A stretch of 17,432 nt of DNA from an uncultured Clostridium sp. (GTDB lineage Bacteria; Bacillota_I; Bacilli_A; RF39; UBA660), in NCBI GenBank assembly GCA_905193755.1, contig CAJJPX010000021.1, positions 1 through 17,432 on the forward strand, written 5' to 3'. Position 1 is the stretch's first letter. Every line of letters starts with the position of its first letter. The notes beneath the pieces are model-generated. The model was not told where the DNA came from. It made no database searches and saw nothing but the letters and a program-made list of their open reading frames with translations. Shown here in pieces: positions 1 through 6,924 of the stretch. The position numbers and the translations under genes were made by a program.

Positions 1-13
1 CACTTTTAAAATA

Positions 14-41
14 TTTACTTTAATTTATACTGCGGTATAAT
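14..41 (+). promoter_or_regulatory. Possible sigma-A promoter before the tail gene
   Basis: TTTACT (14-19) and a perfect TATAAT (36-41) are separated by 16 bases. The predicted start of transcription, near 48, falls exactly where a terminator-like hairpin begins, so a transcript from here would meet a stop signal at once. Either this is an attenuated leader, or the TATAAT is accidental and the hairpin ends an upstream gene that lies outside the window. Confidence 0.4.
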
Positions 42-48
42 GTAGTAA

Positions 49-87
49 AATGAGTTGATTTGATTTCAAATACAGCTCATTTTTTTT
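49..87 (+). terminator. Strong intrinsic terminator or attenuator hairpin
   Basis: AATGAGTTG (49-57) pairs with CAGCTCATT (73-81) through one G-U pair. Inside it ATTTG (58-62) pairs with CAAAT (67-71), with a four-base loop and a single bulged A at 72. A run of T follows to 87. The shape is that of a rho-independent terminator. It most likely ends transcription entering from the left, or attenuates transcription of the tail gene. Confidence 0.65.
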
Positions 88-100
88 GGAGGTGAATTTT

Positions 101-109
101 ATGAAATGA
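101..109 (+). other. Two-codon minigene (Met-Lys-stop) behind a strong ribosome site
   Basis: GGAGGTG (88-94) stands six bases before ATG (101-103), an ideal ribosome site, yet the reading frame is only ATG AAA TGA. The real tail gene starts 60 bases later with its own site. This could be a leader minigene, or the stub of a gene lost when the region was rearranged. No further coding continues in that frame. Confidence 0.35.
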
Positions 110-168
110 TTATTGTTTGAAAATTAATAAGTTTTAATAATTACAAAGTTTGAAAGGAGAGATAATTA

Positions 169-1305
169 ATGAACTTAAATGAAATGATTAAAACAGGCAT
201 TAATAGTATTTCTATAAATGACTCTATTAATGCACCAATACTTAAATTTACTTTAAAATTAAACGAAAATACTATAGCTCCCACTGGGAATAATATAGTA
301 ATTACTAATACAACAGGAAGTACTACGACTGAAGCGGTAAATTATACTTTTAATTTACAAAACCCTTTATCATACTTAGATGGAGTAACTGACGAATTTG
401 TTTTAGAACCAGTTATTATGGAAAATAAAGTTACATTAGCAGCAAAAGTTATAAGAAGAATTGAAGGAAACGCTGTTAAAAGTACCCCAACCATTGAAGA
501 CGTAACTAGTTTGCCAATATATCTAGTTGAAGATTTAAACACAATTACTACTAACTATGAAAATGCTGTGATAGATATTGTATATCCAAAAAATATAGAT
601 TTTGTTAAATTATTTTTAAACAATACTCTATATAGCTTAAACAGAAAAACAGAAGTTTTAACTTTGGACGACATCTATTTTAAAGACTGTTTTACTGATA
701 ACGAAGGAGATATTAATGTTGAATTTAATGAATGCAAAGTTAAATGCTTGTCTAGTAAATCAGGTAACTTCAGAATAGATAGCATGGGTAATATTACTTG
801 TAATACTATATTAACAACTGGACAAACTGAAGAGCCATCACTAACATTTAATCAAATATACCCAGTAGGTAGTATATATCTATCAGTAAATTCAACTAAC
901 CCTAAAACTTACTTTGGTGGAACATGGGAACAAATAAAAGACAGATTCTTATTAGCAGCAGGTAATACTTATAGTGCTGGTAGTACAGGCGGAAGTGCTT
1001 CTATCCAGTCTCATACTCACTCAATACCGTCGCTATCAGGTACTGCAGCATCAGCTGGAGCGCACACTCACATAGTGTCAAAAAGAACGACAACATATGC
1101 AGCAGGTACTCAGACAAATTACCGTGCCATTGCGTCTCCTACATCTGTAAAAGCAGACTATACAGAAAACTGTGTATCTGAAAGTGCAGGAGCACATACA
1201 CATTCAGTTAGTGTAAATGGTGGAACTACTGGAAGTGCAGGAAGTGGAAATGCAGGAAATATGCCACCATATTTAACAGTTTATGTTTGGAAAAGAACAG
1301 CTTAA
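169..1305 (+). CDS. Phage tail-collar / tail-fibre type protein
   Basis: A 378-residue protein whose last 150 residues have the layout of phage tail collar or short tail-fibre tips. They run from QIYPVGSIYLS (229-239) through FGGTWEQIKDRFLLAAG (249-265), a Gly/Ser/Ala-rich stretch and three His-Thr-His motifs (282-284, 299-301, 343-345) to GNMPPYLTVYVWKR at the end. In T4-type fibre tips such HxH motifs bind iron along the trimer axis; that role here is inference. Residues 1-220 are a beta-rich attachment region I do not recognise. The start is set by AAAGGAGA (153-160). The gene looks richer in GC than its neighbours (for example 1061-1150), a sign of transfer. No other phage gene is visible, so it is the edge of a prophage, a tailocin fragment or a domesticated adhesin. 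Confidence 0.85.
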   Translation: MNLNEMIKTGINSISINDSINAPILKFTLKLNENTIAPTGNNIVITNTTGSTTTEAVNYTFNLQNPLSYLDGVTDEFVLEPVIMENKVTLAAKVIRRIEGNAVKSTPTIEDVTSLPIYLVEDLNTITTNYENAVIDIVYPKNIDFVKLFLNNTLYSLNRKTEVLTLDDIYFKDCFTDNEGDINVEFNECKVKCLSSKSGNFRIDSMGNITCNTILTTGQTEEPSLTFNQIYPVGSIYLSVNSTNPKTYFGGTWEQIKDRFLLAAGNTYSAGSTGGSASIQSHTHSIPSLSGTAASAGAHTHIVSKRTTTYAAGTQTNYRAIASPTSVKADYTENCVSESAGAHTHSVSVNGGTTGSAGSGNAGNMPPYLTVYVWKRTA

Positions 1306-2185
1306 GTGGCTGTTCTTTAATAATGGAGGAATTTATGAGAGAAATAAAAGAACTAAGAAAATTAATAAAATAATAGAATTAATATCTAAAATAAATAGAA
1401 GAAACTTTGATATTGATATAGAAGATTATACAGAAGATGAACTTTCTATATTAAAGCAAGAAGTATATAAAACGTCTTTAATGCTTAGAAGTGAAACAGA
1501 TAATTCTTTAAAAGATAAATTAAATCTTAAGGATTCTTTAAGTGATATAAGTCATCAGTTAAAAACTCCTCTTACGAGTATAACTATTATGATAGATAAT
1601 ATACTTGATAATGAAGAGATGGACTCTAAAACTAGATGTAAGTTCTTAGTAAATATTAAAAGAGAGATAATAAATATTAATTTTTTAGTTCAGAATCTTC
1701 TTAAACTTTCTAAGTTTGATGCGAATGTAATAAAATTTAATAATGAAGAAGTATTAATTAAAGATATAGTAGATGAAGCTATTAAGAAAGTTAGTGCTTT
1801 AAGTGAATTAAAGGGTGTAAGTATTAAAGTATCTGGAGATAAGGGTTCTACTATAAAATGTGATTTTATGTGGGAAGTAGAGGCTCTATCAAATATAATT
1901 AAGAATTCTATTGAACATATAGAAGGGGAAGGGTTTGTAGAAGTAAATTATACTAAGAATAAAGTATATTCTAGGATACTTATTAGAGATAATGGTGTTG
2001 GAATAAACGCGGAAGATTTACCATATATATTTGATAGATTTTATAAAGGAAAGAATACTAGTAAAGATAGTGTTGGAATTGGCCTTGCTTTATCAAAGTC
2101 AATAATTGAAAAAGATAATGGAAGTATTAGTGTTAAAAGTTCTCCTAAAATTGGTACTATATTTACTATAAAATATTTTGAATAG
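1283..2185 (+). pseudogene. Histidine kinase lacking its N-terminal sensor and membrane part
   Basis: The frame encodes an intact kinase core. Counting from an ATG at 1283 it has the HisKA phospho-acceptor H91 in DISHQLKTPLTSI, the N-box asparagine N208, the G1 box DNGVG (236-240), an F-box-like IFDRFYKG (249-256) and the G2 box GIGL (265-268). It ends TIKYFE like OmpR-type partner kinases. Related kinases carry two membrane helices and an extracytoplasmic loop before the segment seen here as residues 20-60; none is present. The ATG at 1283 lies inside the tail gene and has no ribosome site. The good site GGAGGA (1325-1330) with ATG at 1335 opens another frame of only 12 codons. No response regulator is in view. 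I infer a gene truncated at a junction near 1320; an internal start could still make a soluble kinase fragment. Confidence 0.7.
1292..1318 (+). terminator. Hairpin over the tail gene stop codon
   Basis: AAAGAACAGC (1292-1301) and GCTGTTCTTT (1309-1318) are a perfect 10-bp inverted repeat with a 7-base loop that contains the TAA stop. The following bases are AATAATGG, so the U-tract is weak. It probably ends the tail transcript, at least partly. Confidence 0.55.
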
Positions 2186-2194
2186 TGAGGAATT

Positions 2195-3055
2195 ATGAAT
2201 AGATTTAAAAGTACAAAATTAGCTAGTATATTTGGAATACTTGGTAATATACTTCTTATGATAATTAAAGGAATTGTTGCTTTGTTAACTGGTAGTCAGG
2301 CAATGATCGCTGATGCATTTAATAGTGCTGGAGATATATTTTCTTCACTTATGACATATATAGGTAACAAGATATCTAGTAAACCTAGGGATGATGATCA
2401 TAACTTAGGACATGGTAAAGCTGAATATATATATTCAATGCTTATTAGTATATCTATGATTTTAATGGCTTTATTTATATTAAAAGATTCATTTATTTCA
2501 TTAATAAAAGGAAAAGAATATGACTTTTCAGTGTGGTTAATAGTTGTATGTATAATTACAATAATTATTAAGTTTAGTTTATATATTTATACTAGTAAAG
2601 TGTATAAGAAATATAATAATTTACTTGTTAAAGCTAATTCAAGAGATCACTTTAATGATATGATTATTACTAGTGTAAACTTAGTGTCATGTATATTATC
2701 GATATATGGAATATACTTTTTAGATGGAGTAGTTGGTATTATAATATCAGTTTGGATTATATATACATCTATAAAACTATTTATTGAAAGTTATAATGTT
2801 TTGATGGATAAGTCAATATCTATAGAAACAAAAAATGAAGTATATGAAATAATAGATAGACATAAAGAAATAAAAAAAGTATTTCATTTTAATTCAACGC
2901 CAGTAGGATACAAGTATCAAATAAGTTTTACTATATATGTAGATGGAAATATGAGTACTTTTGATAGTCATGATATAGCAAATAAACTTGAAAAAGAAAT
3001 CGTTAAAGAGATAGATGAAATATACTTGGTTATAATTCATGTTAACCCAATTTAG
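2195..3055 (+). CDS. Cation diffusion facilitator (CDF), probably a manganese exporter
   Basis: A 286-residue CDF antiporter with six predicted membrane helices and a cytoplasmic C-terminal domain (about 208-286, ending IIHVNP). The helix-2 site reads ADAFNSAGD with N43 and D47. The helix-5 site is D151 H F N D155, that is DxxxD rather than the HxxxD of zinc transporters such as YiiP. The family HGKAE motif follows helix 2 (73-77). (N/D)xxxD plus DxxxD is the pattern linked with Mn2+ CDFs such as MntE, so manganese export is the best guess; the mntP gene directly downstream supports this. GAGGA lies just before the ATG. The gene begins 9 bases after the kinase frame and probably shared its transcript. 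Full length; family confident, metal inferred. Confidence 0.9.
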   Translation: MNRFKSTKLASIFGILGNILLMIIKGIVALLTGSQAMIADAFNSAGDIFSSLMTYIGNKISSKPRDDDHNLGHGKAEYIYSMLISISMILMALFILKDSFISLIKGKEYDFSVWLIVVCIITIIIKFSLYIYTSKVYKKYNNLLVKANSRDHFNDMIITSVNLVSCILSIYGIYFLDGVVGIIISVWIIYTSIKLFIESYNVLMDKSISIETKNEVYEIIDRHKEIKKVFHFNSTPVGYKYQISFTIYVDGNMSTFDSHDIANKLEKEIVKEIDEIYLVIIHVNPI

Positions 3056-3063
3056 GAGGATTT

Positions 3064-3627
3064 ATGAATTTTTTAGAAATATTACTTATTAGTGTGTCAC
3101 TTGCGGCTGATGCTTTTGCGGTTAGTGTATGTAAAGGACTTTCTTTAAAGAAAATTAAAGTTAATGATGCAGTTAAGATTGGTATATGGTTTGGTGTTTT
3201 TCAAGCATTGATGCCTACGATTGGATTCTTTTTAGGAGATGCTTCCCGTCATATAATAACAAGCATAGATCATTGGATAGCATTTATATTATTAGTGTTT
3301 ATTGGTGGTAAGATGGTTGTTGAGTCACGTTCTAAGAGTGAAAAAGTAGATAGTGATTTAGGGGTTAGAACTATGTTGATGCTATCTATTGCGACAAGTA
3401 TAGATGCTTTAGTAGTAGGGATTGCTTATGTTTGTGCTTATGGTAGTAAGAATGCGGTTGTTACTTTTCCAATGATAGGTATTATTACATTTATTCTATC
3501 AGTAGTTGGTGTTTACATAGGAAATAAGTTTGGTAGTAAATACAAGAGTGTGGCTGAGTTAACTGGAGGAATTATTCTTATACTTTTAGGTGTTCAGATT
3601 TTACTTGAACATTTAGGAGTTTTATAA
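3064..3627 (+). CDS. mntP: Manganese efflux pump MntP
   Basis: A 187-residue integral membrane protein, the usual length for MntP (formerly YebN, DUF204), with six predicted helices arranged as two similar halves. The acidic residues of each half are present: D16 in LAADAFAVSV and D114 in ATSIDALVVG. The GIWFGVFQALMP segment (40-51) is also typical of the family. The protein exports Mn2+ across the cytoplasmic membrane. AGGAGG stands five bases before the ATG, and the gene follows the CDF exporter by 8 bases, so the two form a metal-export operon. In many bacteria mntP has a yybP-ykoY manganese riboswitch; none can sit here because the CDF gene is directly upstream. Confidence 0.93.
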   Translation: MNFLEILLISVSLAADAFAVSVCKGLSLKKIKVNDAVKIGIWFGVFQALMPTIGFFLGDASRHIITSIDHWIAFILLVFIGGKMVVESRSKSEKVDSDLGVRTMLMLSIATSIDALVVGIAYVCAYGSKNAVVTFPMIGIITFILSVVGVYIGNKFGSKYKSVAELTGGIILILLGVQILLEHLGVL

Positions 3628-3656
3628 AAAAACTATAAAATATATTTAAAATATTG

Positions 3657-3662
3657 TATAAT
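3657..3662 (+). promoter_or_regulatory. Possible -10 box for the LiaF-like gene
   Basis: A perfect TATAAT 19 bases before the preferred ATG (3681) could start a transcript with a very short leader that still keeps the ribosome site GAGGTG (3669-3674). No convincing -35 is seen in the A/T-only sequence before it, so read-through from mntP is also possible. Confidence 0.35.
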
Positions 3663-3680
3663 AAAGTAGAGGTGAAGGAT

Positions 3681-4337
3681 ATGAAAAAAGTAAATACTGT
3701 TATAATAGGAATTTTATTTATAATAGTTGGTGTTATTATTGGTCTTAATTCATTTGGAATTACTAGTATTAATATATTCTTTGATGGATGGTGGACTTTA
3801 TTTATTATAATTCCTGCGATTAATGGAATTATTGGTGATGATGAAAAACTTGGTAGTATTATATGGCTGGTAGTTGGAATTATTCTTTTATTAGGATGTC
3901 AAGATATGATTAGTTTTAGTTTCATATGGAAATTAATGTTACCGCTAATCTTAGTGTTTATTGGACTTTTTATTATGTTTGGCAATAATGATAAAAAAGA
4001 AAAGTCTAATAATAAAGGTCGCGAATTTTGTGCTTGTTTTAGTGGACAAACTGTAAAATTCGATGATCAAGATTTTAAAGGTGCTGAAGTAAATGGTATA
4101 TTTGGTGGTATTACTCTTGATCTTAGAAATGCTAAAATTAAAGATGGAAGTGTAATAGATGCTGCTGCTGTATTTGGTGGCGTTACTATACTTATACCAG
4201 AAGACTTAAAAGTTGAAATTAAATCAACATCAGTATTCGGTGGAGTAACTGATAAAACAAAGACTAGAGAAAAGAAAGATAAAACAACATTATATGTTAA
4301 CGGAAGTGCTATATTTGGTGGAGTAGAAATTAAATGA
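3681..4337 (+). CDS. LiaF-like membrane protein
   Basis: A 218-residue protein from the ATG at 3681, chosen because GAGGTG lies six bases ahead; a TTG nine codons upstream (3654) has no ribosome site. The N-terminal half has four predicted membrane helices (about 5-24, 39-51, 58-74 and 83-101). The C-terminal half is a short beta-solenoid-like domain marked by repeated FGG turns at about 141, 165, 186 and 212, as in the LiaF/DUF2154 'cell wall-active antibiotics response' family. LiaF of Bacillus holds the LiaRS envelope-stress system off until antibiotics act; whether this copy does the same is inference, since no LiaS/LiaR is nearby. Its stop overlaps the next start (ATGA), so the two are translationally coupled. 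Confidence 0.8.
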   Translation: MKKVNTVIIGILFIIVGVIIGLNSFGITSINIFFDGWWTLFIIIPAINGIIGDDEKLGSIIWLVVGIILLLGCQDMISFSFIWKLMLPLILVFIGLFIMFGNNDKKEKSNNKGREFCACFSGQTVKFDDQDFKGAEVNGIFGGITLDLRNAKIKDGSVIDAAAVFGGVTILIPEDLKVEIKSTSVFGGVTDKTKTREKKDKTTLYVNGSAIFGGVEIK

Positions 4338-5152
4338 CAAATGGCCAAAAGATAATAAAATATTGTGCTCTTACTTTAGCAATTCTATTAATAGTTGGTA
4401 TTTTTGGTGCTATAGTTAGTTTTGTTATAAATATAATTGATTCTTTTACTCCTAGACTTTATGATGAAAAAAATACATATATTTATACTGAAACTAAAGA
4501 GCAAGAAATAAATTCTTTAGAAATTAAATTAAAGATAAGTAGTTTAAAAATAGTTAGTGGAGATTTTTTTTCAATAGAAACTAATAATAAAAATATTAAT
4601 TATAGTGTGAATGAAGATAAAATTACTATAAAAGAAAAAAGAAATTTAAATTTTAAAGATTCTAAAGTGATAATAACTGTACCTGAAGATAAAATATTTG
4701 ATAGTGTTATTATTGATACTGGTGCTGGTAATATAGATGCTGATAATTTTAGTTCTATATACTTAAAAATAGATGGTGGAATGGGTGATATTACTTTTAA
4801 TAATTTGAGTGTTACTGAAGAAATTAAAATTGAAATTGGAGTAGGTAATATAGAACTATTAGATTCTCAAATAAATAATCTAGAATTTGATGGTGATGTT
4901 GGTAACTTTAGATTTGAAGGCGATTTATTTGGAAAAAGTGATTTTGATACTGGTATTGGCGATATATATGTAGAAATCAATAGTGATTTAGAAGATTATA
5001 CTGTAGAGGTAGATAAAAGTATTGGAAATATAATTATTAATGACGAAAAAATAAATTCTAATTATAGAAATAATAAAGAGTCGTCTAAATCTATATTAAT
5101 AGATGGTGGTATAGGAAATATAACTTTAAAAACTAGAAAGAATATTAAGTAG
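4334..5152 (+). CDS. DUF4097/LiaG-like beta-repeat membrane protein
   Basis: A 272-residue protein with one membrane helix (about 9-36) and the rest probably outside the cell. The outer part carries seven G-(N/D)-(I/F) turns, at about 132, 151, 171, 190, 209, 231 and 261, mostly 19-22 residues apart: the signature of the DUF4097 beta-solenoid fold, also found in LiaG. Paired with the LiaF-like gene by an ATGA overlap, it makes a two-gene envelope module resembling part of the liaIHGFSR operon. The molecular role of this family is poorly known. The start codon has GGAG 11 bases away, a weak distance that fits re-initiation after the upstream gene. Confidence 0.78.
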   Translation: MTNGQKIIKYCALTLAILLIVGIFGAIVSFVINIIDSFTPRLYDEKNTYIYTETKEQEINSLEIKLKISSLKIVSGDFFSIETNNKNINYSVNEDKITIKEKRNLNFKDSKVIITVPEDKIFDSVIIDTGAGNIDADNFSSIYLKIDGGMGDITFNNLSVTEEIKIEIGVGNIELLDSQINNLEFDGDVGNFRFEGDLFGKSDFDTGIGDIYVEINSDLEDYTVEVDKSIGNIIINDEKINSNYRNNKESSKSILIDGGIGNITLKTRKNIK

Positions 5153-5169
5153 AGTGAACTCTACTTTTT
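5147..5169 (+). terminator. Terminator overlapping the DUF4097 gene stop
   Basis: AAGTAGAG (5147-5154) pairs with CTCTACTT (5159-5166) around a UGAA tetraloop and is followed by T's. The TAG stop lies inside the left arm. It separates the envelope pair from the sigma-factor block. Confidence 0.85.
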
Positions 5170-5170
5170 A

Positions 5171-5199
5171 TTTACAAAAATTAGTTTGTGTGATACAAT
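5171..5199 (+). promoter_or_regulatory. Extended -10 sigma-A promoter of the sigma-factor gene
   Basis: TTTACA (5171-5176), a 17-base spacer and TGATACAAT (5191-5199, TG extension plus TACAAT) form a good vegetative promoter. It gives a leader of about 215 bases before the sigma-factor ATG, which contains a broken copy of the sigma gene's repeat. Confidence 0.75.
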
Positions 5200-5234
5200 A
5201 CGCATGTTTTAAATTAACAATTTAAGTTGGTTTT

Positions 5235-5409
5235 ATGTACAAGTCTAGAAATGTAGTTAAAACATTATATGTAGTATTAAGTAATTATATTTATGAATAA
5301 GGTTGATAAAGCATTTAATGAGTTTGAAAGTTATGATTTATGAATCATACATTTAAGATATAGTGTAAATTTAGATGAAAATAATAATAAAAAACTAATT
5401 TTAGATTAG
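5235..5409 (+). pseudogene. Decayed copy of the sigma factor's C-terminal repeat (R0)
   Basis: Two broken frames together match the repeat of the next gene. ATG 5235 reads 21 codons ending VKTLYVVLSNYIYE then TAA, like KTMYEFFKEYTPDE in repeat 2. After a frameshift, ATG 5293 reads NKVDKAFNEFESYDL, a TGA at 5341-5343, then IIHLRYSVNLDE up to TAG 5407-5409. This matches VNTVIDHLNEKDIMLLHIRYGENL in the downstream copy, sharing the H, RY and NL positions. It ends directly at the next gene's AGGAGG. I read it as a relic of an earlier, longer array. The match is my own by-eye alignment. Confidence 0.55.
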
Positions 5410-5421
5410 GAGGTAATAATT

Positions 5422-6921
5422 ATGAATGATCAGAAAGAATTTTTTGAATCATTAAATAATAGTAAAAATAAGGCATTATTTTCAAGAATGAAAAATGGAG
5501 ATATTGGTGTTCGTGATGAAATAATACTTAGTAATTTAAATTTAGTTAGATATATTATTAATAAGAAATTTATGAATACTTCTTTTGATTATAAAGATTT
5601 AGAGAGTGTAGGAATAATTGGTCTTATAAAGGCTGTAGATGCTTTTGATGCGGATAAAGGTTTTAAGTTTTCTACTTATGCAATTACTTGTATTGAAAAT
5701 GAAATACTTATGCTTTTCCGTAAGAACTATAGTGGTGAAATAAGTTATGATGCTCCACTTTATATTGATAAAGATGGACAAGTGTTGCGCTATAGTGATA
5801 TTATTGCTGATGAGAATGTTAATGTTTCAGAAGAAGTATCTAATAATGATCTTGGAAATCTTATGTTTAGATTTATTTGTGAAATTGAAAATAATAGAGA
5901 TCGTGAAATTATTAAAAGAGCGTATGGTTTTGGATGTACTTATATGAATCAGGTAGAGTTAAGCAAAAAATTTAATTTATCACAAGGTTATATATCTAAA
6001 CTGATTGTTAAATACACAAGAGAAATTGCTTCTAAATTATTAGATAGTGGAGCGATAGTTTTAACTGAGGCACAAATTAAGAAACTAAAAATAATTGTTA
6101 ATTCTTCTCTTAAAAATAATATTAAAAGAAAACCTATTTCTTATAAAAATAAATCTAGTAATCTTTCGTTATTTGATAGATTTAGTGAGTATACTGCAGA
6201 AGAAATAATGCAAGTTTTTGATAGTTTAACTGAAAAAGATAAAGAGTTATTGTATCAGAAATTTGGAGAAAAATTAGATACTTTTGTTAGTAATGATGTA
6301 TGTAAATGGGATAAAGATACACGTGGATATTTCTTTTCAGGATTGTTATATAAAATAGAAAGAAGACTAAAAAAATTAAAAAGCAATGAACCTATAACTG
6401 GTCTTAAGCCAAAGACTATGTATGAATTTTTTAAAGAATATACACCTGATGAAATAAATAGTGTTGTTAAAACTTTAACTGATGATGAAATTAAAATATT
6501 ACATACTAAATTTGGTGATGATTTTATAAGTCCAGTTCAAAATAATTCTTTAAGTGTTGATATAAGAAATATATTTTATTATAATGTGTCTACGAAAATT
6601 AAAAGAAGACTAGCAAAAGCAAGAAAAAAAGAAAAAGAATTAAATGAGAAAAATCTAGTAGAATATTTGAGAAAAAGTGATTTTAATGATATGTTTAGTG
6701 ATTTAAGCACTAGAGATGCATTAATAATATCTATGAGATTTGGTTTTATTGATGACAAGTGTTATTCTTTGGAAGAAATTAGTGATACACTTAAAATTAG
6801 TAAGAAGGATGTTATCAAATCAATTAGAGACACTTTAGTATTTTATAACAAAGAATATAATCCTGATGTTGATATTTCATCTGAAGAAGTAAAATATATA
6901 TTAAAAATGAAGAAAGGTTAA
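5422..6921 (+). CDS. SigE/SigK-like sigma factor with C-terminal region-4-like repeat array
   Basis: A 499-residue protein. Residues 30-100 are sigma-70 region 2 (DLESVGIIGLIKAVDAFD, then FSTYAITCIENEILMLFRK), closest in pattern to SigE/SigK. Residues 146-207 are a normal region 4 with a helix-turn-helix (QVELSKKFNLSQGYISKL). A usual sigma factor of this class would end there at about 210-240. Here about 280 more residues follow: repeats R1 (248-319) and R2 (332-404), 83 residues apart, each with EYT..EI, LT..., a KFG box and a KI.RRL helix, then a second better-kept region-4-like HTH (412-477, MRFGFIDD...YSLEEISDTLKISKKDVIKSIRD). AGGAGG sits nine bases before the ATG. The product should direct or tune transcription; promoter targets and the role of the extra domains are unknown. 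An in-frame TAA separates it from more repeat sequence downstream. Confidence 0.85.
   Translation: MNDQKEFFESLNNSKNKALFSRMKNGDIGVRDEIILSNLNLVRYIINKKFMNTSFDYKDLESVGIIGLIKAVDAFDADKGFKFSTYAITCIENEILMLFRKNYSGEISYDAPLYIDKDGQVLRYSDIIADENVNVSEEVSNNDLGNLMFRFICEIENNRDREIIKRAYGFGCTYMNQVELSKKFNLSQGYISKLIVKYTREIASKLLDSGAIVLTEAQIKKLKIIVNSSLKNNIKRKPISYKNKSSNLSLFDRFSEYTAEEIMQVFDSLTEKDKELLYQKFGEKLDTFVSNDVCKWDKDTRGYFFSGLLYKIERRLKKLKSNEPITGLKPKTMYEFFKEYTPDEINSVVKTLTDDEIKILHTKFGDDFISPVQNNSLSVDIRNIFYYNVSTKIKRRLAKARKKEKELNEKNLVEYLRKSDFNDMFSDLSTRDALIISMRFGFIDDKCYSLEEISDTLKISKKDVIKSIRDTLVFYNKEYNPDVDISSEEVKYILKMKKG
6163..6852 (+). repeat. Tandem region-4-like modules R1, R2 and sigma4b inside the sigma gene
   Basis: R1 covers bases 6163-6378, R2 6415-6633 and the second HTH 6655-6852. 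R1 and R2 align without large gaps: FSEYTAEEI / FKEYTPDEI, SLTEKDKELLYQKFG / TLTDDEIKILHTKFG, and YKIERRLKK / TKIKRRLAK. The LTxxD...L..KFG pattern is that of sigma region 4.1 (as in LTEREREVL..RFG), and the RRL helix sits where the end of region 4.2 would be, but the recognition-helix part between them is degenerate. This suggests duplicated and diverged region-4 domains. Confidence 0.7.
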
Positions 6922-6924
6922 AAT

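Noticed and set aside
342..542. Minus-strand frame of 66 codons inside the tail gene
   Set aside because: Shadow of the tail gene; no ribosome site and no family resemblance.
1100..1305. Diversity-generating retroelement target in the tail-fibre gene
   Set aside because: No template repeat or reverse transcriptase in the window and no C-type lectin end.
5293..5409. TGA read as tryptophan (code 4), which would open the broken repeat and the Met-Lys minigene
   Set aside because: All tryptophans inside the long genes are TGG, TGA ends the LiaF-like gene at its natural end, and R0 also has a frameshift and a TAA.
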